Notes: generated from the letters alone by a model not told the origin. A stretch of DNA of 5,094 nucleotides from Butyrivibrio sp. (GCF_024699075.1 NZ_JAILQF010000385.1:1-5094); one strand, 5' to 3'; shown: positions 1 through 5,094, numbered from the stretch's first letter. Translations and numbers: made by a program.

Positions 1-6
1 AGATAA

Positions 7-28
7 CCCACCACCTTTAGGTGGTGGG
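7..28. repeat. Perfect 9-bp hairpin, possible right end of an IS200/IS605-type element
   Basis: CCCACCACC (7-15) is perfectly complementary to GGTGGTGGG (20-28) across a TTTA tetraloop. No T-tract follows on the plus strand, and only a weak TTATCT follows on the minus strand, so it is a poor intrinsic terminator. GC-rich hairpins of this kind with a short TTTA/TAAA loop are common at the subterminal ends of IS200/IS605 and tnpB-bearing elements. No transposase or tnpB sequence is visible because the window starts here, so that link is inference only. Confidence 0.4.
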
Positions 29-41
29 AAGATCTTGATTT

Positions 42-70
42 CTGGTGCGGGGTTATAAGCCCCGTACCAG
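42..70. repeat. 11-bp GC-rich hairpin
   Basis: CTGGTGCGGGG (42-52) pairs with CCCCGTACCAG (60-70) along its full length, with one G.T wobble (47/65) and a seven-base loop TTATAAG. It is followed within five bases by another small stem (GCTGC 75-79 with GCAGC 84-88, loop GTTA) and then ATTTTAT. The pair could end a transcript arriving from the left, or be part of a structured RNA. Reading frames through this segment close quickly on both strands, so no upstream gene's coding end is seen. Confidence 0.45.
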
Positions 71-74
71 TAGA

Positions 75-94
75 GCTGCGTTAGCAGCGATTTT
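75..94 (+). terminator. Weak candidate intrinsic terminator for an upstream transcript
   Basis: A five-bp GC-rich stem (75-79 with 84-88) with loop GTTA is followed by G then ATTTTAT. Together with the stronger 42-70 hairpin just before it, this could stop transcription entering from the left. The stem is short and the T-run is interrupted, so the call is weak. A further loose stem (GCAAA 102-106 with TTTGC 117-121) follows. Confidence 0.25.
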
Positions 95-145
95 ATAACG
101 AGCAAAAAGCGAAGCGTTTGCGAGTTTAACAACGTATATTGGCAG

Positions 146-396
146 AGGATAATCACGCAGTTCATTACCTTAATTCGGGTAAATTGAATTCATGACTTTA
201 GTAAATGAAATCATAAGCCGATTTTGAAAATGTTCCTGATTTTTGTTAGGTTCTTAGGAGCGAGAGTATATAGTGTTTACGGAAGCGGATAAGAGCCTTA
301 CAAAAATCAGGGTTATTTTCACATGAGGCGATGATTTTATTTACTAAAGCCATGAAGGCGAAAGCGGGGTTACGCAATTGACTGCGTGATTATCCT
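146..396. repeat. Very long imperfect inverted repeat (three nested helices) upstream of galK
   Basis: Three nested arm pairs lie on almost the same axis. The outer pair is 146-161 with 381-396, 16 bp and perfect. The middle pair is 191-214 with 331-354, 24 positions with one mismatch and one G.T wobble. The inner pair is 225-256 with 290-321, 32 positions with two mismatches and three G.T wobbles. A 33-base loop remains at 257-289, and short extra pairs (217-219 with 327-329) bridge the middle and inner helices. As RNA it would form a rod of about 250 nt. No open reading frame of note lies inside. Possible identities are a non-autonomous miniature element (MITE-like), a structured RNA, or a cis-regulatory leader of galK. 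The pairing is seen directly; the identity is not known. Confidence 0.8.
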
Positions 397-408
397 GGCG
401 ATTAACAT
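378..408 (+). promoter_or_regulatory. Possible galK promoter (weak -10)
   Basis: TTGACT at 378-383 is a good -35 match and overlaps the right arm of the large inverted repeat. The best -10 candidates are poor: TTAACA at 402-407 with 18-base spacing, or TAACAT at 403-408 with 19. Transcription would start near 414-416, leaving a leader of about 25 bases before galK. A promoter further upstream, making the repeat part of the leader RNA, is equally possible. Confidence 0.3.
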
Positions 409-438
409 ATTTTTAAGTACGAAAGAAGAGGTGTTTTT

Positions 439-1620
439 ATGGTTGATCAGGAAATGAAACAGGCCGTACTTGACGGCTTTGCAAAAGAATTCGGCGATAA
501 CGAAGGCGTTAAGTGCTACTTTGCACCAGGCCGTGTAAACCTTATTGGTGAGCATACAGATTATAATGGCGGTCACGTATTCCCATGTGCACTCACAATC
601 GGAACATATGCTGCAGCAAGGAAGAGAGACGACAGAGTGATTCGCTTTGTGTCCCTTAATTTTGATAATTCAAGACGCGAGACATCCCTTGATGACCTTG
701 TTCCAAACGATCCCAAGGCTGGCTGGACCAACTATCCAAAGGGAGTTGTATGGGCTTTTGAAAAAAGAGGAATGAAGCTTGAGACAGGCTTTGATATGGT
801 CATCATCGGTAACATTCCTAATGGTTCAGGCCTTTCATCATCAGCATCACTTGAAGTTCTTACAGGCTTTGCTGTTCGCGATATGTACGGTTTTGATGTC
901 CCTAATCAGGAACTTGCTCTTATCGGACAGGATGCAGAGAACAATTTCAATGGTTGTAACTGCGGAATCATGGACCAGTTCGCTTCTGCTATGGGCAAAA
1001 AAGATAATGCTATTTTCCTTGATACAGCAGACCTTTCATTTGAATATGCTCCAATCCATCTTGATGGCATGAAGATCGTAGTAACTAATACAAATAAAAA
1101 GCATAAACTCACAGATTCTCAGTACAACGCAAGAAGAAGCGCCTGCGAGCATGCTCTTTCACAGATGCAGACAGTATGTGACATAAAGGGACTTGGTGAT
1201 CTTTCTATAGAAGAGTTTGAGGCTCATAAGGATGCGATCACAGATGATGACGAAAGAGTAAAAGCAAAGCATGCTGTATATGAGAATCAGCGTACTCTTG
1301 ATGCAGTAGAAGCTCTTAAGGCAGGAGACCTTGAAAAGTTTGGTAAGCTTATGAACGCTTCTCACGTATCACTTCGTGATGACTATGATGTAACAGGAAT
1401 TGAGCTTGATACTCTTGCTGAGGAAGCCTGGAAGGTTGACGGCGTTATCGGTTCACGTATGACAGGCGGCGGATTTGGCGGCTGCACTGTTTCTATCGTT
1501 AAGGACGAAGCAATTGATGATTTTAAAGAAAAGGTTGGCAAAGCTTATAAAGATAAGATTGGCTATGACTGCACATTCTATATCGTATCAATAGGTGACG
1601 GCCCAAGAGTAATTGACTAA
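439..1620 (+). CDS. galK: Galactokinase (EC 2.7.1.6), GHMP kinase family
   Basis: This enzyme phosphorylates galactose at C1 with ATP in the cytosol, the entry step of the Leloir pathway. The 393-residue protein is full length for the family (about 380-400). The galactokinase signature runs from residue 30 (PGRVNLIGEHTDYNGG), with sugar-binding E38, H39 and D41. The GHMP ATP-binding loop is at 129-137 (GSGLSSSAS), and the third GHMP motif, TGGGFGG, is at 342-348. By analogy with Lactococcus GalK, R32 and D179 (in GIMDQ) are the catalytic pair; both are present. The start at 439 is supported by AGAGGTG at 427-433, five bases upstream, and by the usual short N-terminus before the signature. It is first in an apparent galK-galT operon. 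No frameshift or missing motif is seen. No galactose repressor gene is in the window. Confidence 0.97.
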   Translation: MVDQEMKQAVLDGFAKEFGDNEGVKCYFAPGRVNLIGEHTDYNGGHVFPCALTIGTYAAARKRDDRVIRFVSLNFDNSRRETSLDDLVPNDPKAGWTNYPKGVVWAFEKRGMKLETGFDMVIIGNIPNGSGLSSSASLEVLTGFAVRDMYGFDVPNQELALIGQDAENNFNGCNCGIMDQFASAMGKKDNAIFLDTADLSFEYAPIHLDGMKIVVTNTNKKHKLTDSQYNARRSACEHALSQMQTVCDIKGLGDLSIEEFEAHKDAITDDDERVKAKHAVYENQRTLDAVEALKAGDLEKFGKLMNASHVSLRDDYDVTGIELDTLAEEAWKVDGVIGSRMTGGGFGGCTVSIVKDEAIDDFKEKVGKAYKDKIGYDCTFYIVSIGDGPRVID

Positions 1621-1632
1621 TACATCTATAAC

Positions 1633-1658
1633 AGGCGACCAGAGATTTTGGGTCGCCT
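1633..1658 (+). promoter_or_regulatory. Intercistronic hairpin between galK and galT
   Basis: AGGCGACC (1633-1640) pairs perfectly with GGTCGCCT (1651-1658) around a ten-base loop, beginning 13 bases after the galK stop. TAATAAT follows rather than a T-run, so it is unlikely to be an efficient terminator. Its position in the 64-base gap, 16 bases before the galT ribosome binding site, fits an mRNA stabiliser or processing point that sets the ratio of GalK to GalT. The pairing is seen; the role is inferred. Confidence 0.55.
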
Positions 1659-1684
1659 TAATAATATCCAAATCGAGGTGCGCA

Positions 1685-3223
1685 ATGATTGACGAAAACA
1701 TAGTAGACCTTGTAGCTTATGCTTATCGTACAGGTCTTATAGAAAAAGAAGACATAACATATTCTCTTAATACTATTCTTATGCAGTTTGGTCTTACAGA
1801 GCTTGAAGGATCAGAAGAGGATGTCATCAAGAAATCAGAAAGCATTGACCAAAAGAAGATAGATGATGGCACATATCTTGAAGGTACAATGAAAGATCTT
1901 TGCAAGTATGCAGTTGATAATAAGATCATAGAAGGAACAACAGCAGCATATACAGATCTTTTTGATACAAAGCTCATGGGTCTTCTTACACCAAGGCCAA
2001 GTGAAGTGATAAAGAAGTTTAATGATCTTTATAAAGAAGATCCGGTTAAGGCAACTGACTGGTACTATACATTTTCAAGAAATACTGATTATATAAGAAA
2101 ATATCGTATCGCTAAAGATATGAAATGGATAACACCAACAGATTACGGTAATCTTGATATCACAATAAATCTGTCCAAACCTGAGAAGGATCCAAAGGCT
2201 ATTGCTGCAGCAAGAAATGCTAAGCAGTCAGGCTATCCTAAATGTCAGCTTTGCAGAGAAAACGAAGGATATTCAGGAAGACTTGATCATCCTGCAAGAG
2301 AAAATCACAGGATCATTCCTGTCACCATCAATAACAGTAACTGGTTTTTCCAGTATTCACCTTATGTATATTACAATGAGCATTGCATAGTGTTTAATTC
2401 ACAGCACGTTCCAATGAAGATTGAGCATGCTACATTCTGTAAGCTTTTTGACTTTGTTAAGCAGTTCCCTCACTACTTTGTAGGATCAAACGCAGACCTT
2501 CCAATAGTAGGCGGATCTATTCTTTCACATGACCATTTCCAGGGAGGTCATTATGACTTTGCTATGGCAAAGGCGGAAGTCGAGAGAACATTTACTGTAA
2601 ATGGATTTGAAGATGTTAAGAGCGGAATTGTTAAGTGGCCAATGTCAGTAATCCGTTTATCAGCACCTGATACAGACAGGATCATCGCGCTTGCTGATAA
2701 GATACTTGAAACTTGGCGCGGATATAGTGATGAGGATGCATTTATTTTGGCAGAAACAGATGGAACCCCTCATAACACGATCACTCCTATTGCTAGAAAG
2801 CGCGGCGACATGTACGAGCTTGATCTTGTACTTAGAAACAATATAACTACAGAGGAGCATCCTCTTGGTGTATATCATCCTCATGCTCAGCTTCATCATA
2901 TCAAGAAGGAGAATATAGGTCTTATCGAAGTTATGGGACTTGCAGTACTTCCTGCAAGACTTAAGACTGAGATGAAGGATCTTAAAGAAGCTATTCTTAC
3001 AGGCAAAGACCTTCGTAAGGATGAAGTACTTGAAAAGCATGCAGACTGGGTAGATGAGTTTAGTAAAAACTATGACAGGATTGATGCTACCAATATAGAT
3101 ACGGTGCTTCAGGATGAAATCGGTAAAGTGTTTATGCACGTACTTGAAGATGCAGGCGTTTACAAGCGTACACCTGAAGGTCAGGAAGCCTTCGACAGAT
3201 TCGTTGCATCTTTGAATAAATAA
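1685..3223 (+). CDS. galT: UDP-glucose--hexose-1-phosphate uridylyltransferase, class II (EC 2.7.7.12)
   Basis: GalT exchanges galactose-1-phosphate with UDP-glucose, producing UDP-galactose and glucose-1-phosphate, through a covalent uridylyl-histidine intermediate. The 512-residue length and motifs fit the long Gram-positive class II form rather than the ~350-residue E. coli form. The active-site segment GGSILSHDHFQGG carries H282-D-H284-F-Q286; by analogy H284 is the nucleophile. A C187-x2-C190 pair (KCQLC) precedes a conserved ENEGY stretch. The C-terminal domain has the His-rich block HPLGVYHPHAQLHH (residues 392-405). The start at 1685 follows GAGGTG (1675-1680) by four bases. An in-frame ATG at 1613 would overlap galK and add 24 residues encoded through the intercistronic hairpin; it lacks a ribosome binding site. 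The gene ends in tandem stops, TAA then TAG. It is probably co-transcribed with galK. Confidence 0.96.
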   Translation: MIDENIVDLVAYAYRTGLIEKEDITYSLNTILMQFGLTELEGSEEDVIKKSESIDQKKIDDGTYLEGTMKDLCKYAVDNKIIEGTTAAYTDLFDTKLMGLLTPRPSEVIKKFNDLYKEDPVKATDWYYTFSRNTDYIRKYRIAKDMKWITPTDYGNLDITINLSKPEKDPKAIAAARNAKQSGYPKCQLCRENEGYSGRLDHPARENHRIIPVTINNSNWFFQYSPYVYYNEHCIVFNSQHVPMKIEHATFCKLFDFVKQFPHYFVGSNADLPIVGGSILSHDHFQGGHYDFAMAKAEVERTFTVNGFEDVKSGIVKWPMSVIRLSAPDTDRIIALADKILETWRGYSDEDAFILAETDGTPHNTITPIARKRGDMYELDLVLRNNITTEEHPLGVYHPHAQLHHIKKENIGLIEVMGLAVLPARLKTEMKDLKEAILTGKDLRKDEVLEKHADWVDEFSKNYDRIDATNIDTVLQDEIGKVFMHVLEDAGVYKRTPEGQEAFDRFVASLNK

Positions 3224-3228
3224 TAGCT

Positions 3229-3275
3229 CAAACTTCGCAAATCTAATTCTCAATGGATAATGTAGTGCGAATTTG
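3229..3275 (+). repeat. Imperfect inverted repeat just after galT
   Basis: CAAACTTCGCA (3229-3239) and TGCGAATTTG (3266-3275) are complementary apart from one bulged base, enclosing a 26-base loop. It starts five bases after the galT stop and is followed by AAAAAATT, not a T-run, so it is not a standard terminator on the plus strand. It may protect the 3' end of the gal mRNA. Confidence 0.35.
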
Positions 3276-3297
3276 AAAAAATTATAAAATTGCTTTT

Positions 3298-3337
3298 GGC
3301 TGAAAACCCATTAGTTGCAACTGATGTGATGAAAGCC
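3298..3337 (+). repeat. 40-base imperfect palindrome in the galT 3' region
   Basis: The core CATTAGTTGCAACTGATG (3309-3326) is a palindrome with one G.T pair, centred on TTGCAA. GGCT (3298-3301) and AGCC (3334-3337) pair on the same axis, separated from the core by an unpaired internal loop. It may be an RNA stem in the gal 3' untranslated region or a dyad protein site; nothing here decides between them. Confidence 0.35.
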
Positions 3338-3373
3338 GTTTGATGTAGCGAATAAAAAATATTAGATTGTCTC

Positions 3374-3429
3374 AATAACCAGGCATGGAAATACATCTAG
3401 TTATTTCTATATCTGGTTATTTTTTATTT
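3374..3429 (+). terminator. Strong intrinsic terminator of the galKT transcript
   Basis: The outer stem AATAACCAG (3374-3382) pairs perfectly with CTGGTTATT (3413-3421). The helix continues inward to 3393/3402 with one mismatch (3384/3411) and two G.T pairs, around an eight-base loop. The descending arm runs into a T-tract (TTTTTT at 3420-3425, then ATTT). It sits about 150 bases after the galT stop, so the gal mRNA has an unusually long 3' untranslated region. Confidence 0.85.
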
Positions 3430-3585
3430 AAGGATTAATAGATGGAATGAAGTGTGTTTTTAAGAGGAGGCGAGGCTTTTTTGGATATATATTAAAAAAT
3501 ATAAATTTATTATTTTGATATATATGCGAAAAAACTATAGTTAATTTGGAAAAGTTTGGGTGTATTTGTTGAATGAATCATGACA
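3430..3585. other. AT-rich intergenic DNA with a spaced direct repeat
   Basis: No coding region or RNA gene is recognised here. GATATATAT occurs at 3484-3492 and again at 3517-3525, each preceded by a T-run, 33 bases apart or about three helical turns. A weak extra promoter candidate is TTGATA (3515-3520) with TATAGT (3536-3541), at a short 15-base spacing. A purine-rich AGAGGAGG near 3463-3470 looks like a ribosome binding site, but only a few codons follow before a stop. Confidence 0.3.
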
Positions 3586-3610
3586 TAATGTTAACCGTGG
3601 TTAATCATTA
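3586..3610. promoter_or_regulatory. Operator-like palindrome upstream of the membrane-protein gene
   Basis: TTAACC (3591-3596) and GGTTAA (3599-3604) form a perfect dyad around GT. TAATG (3586-3590) and CATTA (3606-3610) extend it to 11-bp arms with one bulged base. It ends ten bases before the -35 candidate at 3620, a position suited to an activator or repressor dimer. No regulator gene is in the window, so the protein that binds is unknown. Confidence 0.45.
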
Positions 3611-3619
3611 AAACCATTA

Positions 3620-3649
3620 TTGCCATAAGCTCAGGTAATCATATATGAT
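3620..3649 (+). promoter_or_regulatory. Promoter candidate for the membrane-protein gene
   Basis: TTGCCA (3620-3625) and TATGAT (3644-3649) are separated by 18 bases and are good sigma-A type matches. The -10 lies inside a perfect 12-bp palindrome, ATCATATATGAT (3638-3649). Predicted start near 3656, giving a leader of about 75 bases. Confidence 0.5.
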
Positions 3650-3673
3650 GGCATGATGGTAAACATGGGGAGA

Positions 3674-3709
3674 TTTGTCAGTTTTAAGATTTACTGCACT
3701 GCTGACAAA
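3674..3709 (+). promoter_or_regulatory. Leader hairpin just before the ribosome binding site
   Basis: TTTGTCAG (3674-3681) pairs perfectly with CTGACAAA (3702-3709) around a 20-base loop. It lies about ten bases before GAGGAG (3720-3725), in the predicted 5' leader. A-rich sequence follows rather than a T-run, so it could affect translation or mRNA stability but is not a clear terminator. Confidence 0.4.
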
Positions 3710-3731
3710 AATATTTTATGAGGAGAAAAGT

Positions 3732-4688
3732 ATGAGAATACCAGACACAGACAAATTAAAGATGGGATATTCAAGGGGAGTTGTTGTAGGACATAACGGC
3801 GGATCCAGGAAGGATCCTGATGTATGTACAAGCTTACAGGTAAGGCTTCTTGATGTTGATCTTCAGCCGGAGATAGAAGTATTTGCACCACTACCTAAAG
3901 GTAAGATCATTGGCGCCTGCAGAGCTTCAAAATCTGAAAACCCTATAGGTAAAGAAGTACACGTATCATATAAGTACAATGTAGGATATCAGGAATATGT
4001 ATATGGGACTCTTATAAGCGAAAATGAAGTGGAAAATGTTAAGCAGATGGAAGAAGCTTATAAGGCTCAGGATATACAAAAGGAAAATGACAGATTACAA
4101 AGAGCTGCAGAGCAAAGAGTTTATGCACAGTCACTTAACAGACGCCCAATAACAAAGAACCTTATCATTGCAAAAACAGGATGTATAAGACAGATAATTT
4201 TTGGAACCATTTTTGGAGGAGTTCCTTTTCTTATGATGATAGCTACTATGAAGTCTTTCATTCCCTTTTTTATATCTTCAATTGGAAATGAAGGTTTTGG
4301 CGGTGTTATTGCTCTGGCACTTGGCTTATCGGCTTTCTTTTTAATATTTATAATCTGTGGAATACGTATTGTATCGGAAGCTATAAAACGTATAAATCTG
4401 ATTAATGATGAAAGATACAGCGTAGTACTTGATACGGTCAGCAGTCTTAGCAATGTTGAAAGTCATCGCAGTGGCTCTGATCACTCAACTACATACACTT
4501 ACAAGTTTTCATTCGATAACTATACAGGTAGAAGTGGAAGAACAGTTAGCTTTACATCTTCAGAAAGCAGAAACATTCAGCCCGGAGATCAGTACTATCT
4601 GGTAGTAAAAAACGAAGACCTAATAAAAAAAGAAAGCGACGACGGAGTACTTGTAGCTCTGCCTGCAGTCAAATACTGCTTCGAATAA
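3732..4688 (+). CDS. Hypothetical two-helix membrane protein, DUF3592-like C-terminal part
   Basis: I do not recognise this 318-residue protein. The start at 3732 has GAGGAG at 3720-3725, six bases upstream; a TTG start at 3675 would run through the leader hairpin and lacks such a site. Residues 1-97 look like a soluble, beta-rich domain with no signal peptide. Residues 98-135 are charged and heptad-like, probably helical or coiled coil. Two hydrophobic stretches follow, about 155-183 (LMMIATMKSFIPFF) and 190-211 (VIALALGLSAFFLIFIICG), joined by a short loop. This topology suggests both ends face the cytoplasm. Residues 228-300 are Ser/Thr-rich and end in GDQYYLVV (285-292), which resembles the pattern of DUF3592-type domains; that resemblance is from memory. 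The gene has its own promoter candidate and is convergent with putP, so it is probably monocistronic. Codon use matches its neighbours. Confidence 0.85.
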   Translation: MRIPDTDKLKMGYSRGVVVGHNGGSRKDPDVCTSLQVRLLDVDLQPEIEVFAPLPKGKIIGACRASKSENPIGKEVHVSYKYNVGYQEYVYGTLISENEVENVKQMEEAYKAQDIQKENDRLQRAAEQRVYAQSLNRRPITKNLIIAKTGCIRQIIFGTIFGGVPFLMMIATMKSFIPFFISSIGNEGFGGVIALALGLSAFFLIFIICGIRIVSEAIKRINLINDERYSVVLDTVSSLSNVESHRSGSDHSTTYTYKFSFDNYTGRSGRTVSFTSSESRNIQPGDQYYLVVKNEDLIKKESDDGVLVALPAVKYCFE

Positions 4689-4702
4689 TCTTTGCACTTC
4701 CC

Positions 4703-4733
4703 ACTCCATTACTGCCTATAAAGGTGAGGGAGT
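4703..4733. repeat. Imperfect hairpin between convergent genes
   Basis: Positions 4703-4713 pair with 4723-4733 with one mismatch (4708/4728) and two G.T wobbles, around a nine-base loop. It begins 14 bases after the stop of the membrane-protein gene. No T-run follows on either strand, so termination for the plus-strand gene is uncertain; it may rely on this stem together with the stronger one at 4745-4770. Confidence 0.35.
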
Positions 4734-4737
4734 ATGC

Positions 4738-4770
4738 ATAAAATACCCCTCCCGGTGTGATGGGAGGGGT
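4738..4770 (-). terminator. Intrinsic terminator of the putP-type gene
   Basis: ACCCCTCCC (4745-4753) pairs perfectly with GGGAGGGGT (4762-4770) around an eight-base loop. Read on the minus strand, the stem begins five bases after the symporter stop codon and is followed by ATTTTAT (4744 down to 4738). On the plus strand GAGTGTTAATG follows, so it is mainly a minus-strand terminator, although it could also block plus-strand read-through. Confidence 0.7.
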
Positions 4771-4775
4771 GAGTG

Positions 4776-5094
4776 TTAATGTATGGATTCGAAGGTGGCG
4801 GTGGTTTCTTTGTCTGGGGCTGGGGTGTTAAGGCTTACTATTATGTTGGCAAGAAGGGCGATTATGAAGGCTGGGAGGAGTTCGTAGATAGCGAAGGGTC
4901 CTCCGAGTTTTGCGATTACGTATTTCCAGATGAATACGAAAGCTCCGCCTGTTATCATGCCAGCTATGGCGCCTTGCAGATTAGATCTTTTCCAAAAGAG
5001 AGAAAGAAGTACAACGGGGCCAAAGGCTGCTCCAAAACCTGCCCAGGCAAATGATACTATCTGGAATACTGATGAATCCGGATCTCTTGCAATA
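4776..5094 (-). CDS. putP: Sodium/proline symporter (PutP type), C-terminal part, cut by window edge
   Basis: The minus-strand frame is open from the right edge of the window to TAA at 4776-4778, giving the last 105 residues of a protein of about 500. It contains VSFAWAGFGAAFGPVVLLSL, almost identical to the matching stretch of E. coli PutP as I recall it. GAIAGMITGG, an IWK segment and the final helix preceded by IYELLPAF follow, also in the PutP arrangement. These are the last three transmembrane helices of a sodium:solute symporter (SSF family), followed by a short polar tail of about 17 residues. Family membership is secure. Proline as substrate is likely from the closeness to PutP but is not proven, because the substrate-binding helices lie outside the window. 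The gene is convergent with the membrane-protein gene and has its own terminator. Confidence 0.88.
   Translation of the reverse strand, partial: IARDPDSSVFQIVSFAWAGFGAAFGPVVLLSLFWKRSNLQGAIAGMITGGAFVFIWKYVIAKLGGPFAIYELLPAFIIALLANIIVSLNTPAPDKETTATFESIH

Noticed and set aside
146..396. Retron non-coding RNA: outer arms as a1/a2 and long inner hairpin as msd
   Set aside because: The nested layout is loosely similar, but galK, not a reverse transcriptase, follows directly. No convincing msr stem-loops were identified between the outer and middle arms.
1633..1658. Terminator between galK and galT
   Set aside because: The stem is good but TAATAATATCC follows instead of a T-run, and galT has no separate promoter that I can see in the 64-base gap.
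1613..1684. Longer GalT starting at ATG 1613
   Set aside because: It would overlap galK, has no ribosome binding site, and its extra 24 residues read through the intercistronic hairpin. ATG 1685 has GAGGTG four bases upstream.
2660..3253. 197-codon open frame on the minus strand inside galT
   Set aside because: It is fully antisense to the conserved C-terminal half of galT, its product is Cys/Ile-rich without recognisable domains, and it is best explained as a shadow of galT codon bias.
3675..3731. Longer start (TTG 3675) for the membrane protein
   Set aside because: The extension lies in the predicted leader hairpin and has no ribosome binding site. ATG 3732 has GAGGAG at the right distance.
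4121..4453. 110-codon minus-strand frame inside the membrane-protein gene
   Set aside because: It is a mirror of the hydrophobic codons on the plus strand and has no family match I recognise.
4773..5054. 93-codon plus-strand frame at the right end, Gly/Tyr-rich
   Set aside because: It is antisense to the clearly recognisable PutP C-terminus and starts in the terminator-proximal region; a shadow.

Overview
This looks like chromosomal DNA from a low-to-moderate GC anaerobic Firmicute, most likely a Lachnospiraceae member close to Butyrivibrio or Roseburia. The evidence is the AT-rich intergenic DNA, GAGG-type ribosome binding sites, the codon style, and the long clostridial/bacillar type (class II) GalT. 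The genus is an inference from style, not from a search.

Layout. Positions 1-438 hold no convincing protein gene, but they are rich in secondary structure. There is a series of GC-rich hairpins (7-122), then a very large imperfect inverted repeat (146-396) whose right edge lies about 40 bases before galK. Next come galK (439-1620) and galT (1685-3223), on the same strand and 64 bases apart, with an 8-bp perfect hairpin between them. About 150 bases after galT is a strong intrinsic terminator (3374-3429). A long AT-rich intergenic stretch follows, with a well-formed operator-like palindrome and a promoter candidate. These serve a monocistronic gene of unknown function (3732-4688) encoding a two-helix membrane protein. 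A terminator hairpin at 4745-4770 closes a convergent minus-strand gene, the 3' end of a PutP-type sodium/proline symporter (4776-5094, cut by the window edge).

How the genes work together. GalK phosphorylates galactose to galactose-1-phosphate. GalT exchanges it with UDP-glucose, giving UDP-galactose and glucose-1-phosphate. These are the first two committed steps of the Leloir pathway, very probably made from one transcript. galE, galM, a galactose transporter and a regulator are not in the window. The membrane protein and the symporter have no visible link to galactose use.

The most unusual element is the 146-396 inverted repeat upstream of galK. It folds in three long nested helices whose non-Watson-Crick positions are mostly G.U pairs. 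It could be a miniature mobile element, a structured RNA leader, or both. No complete novel system can be demonstrated from this window alone.
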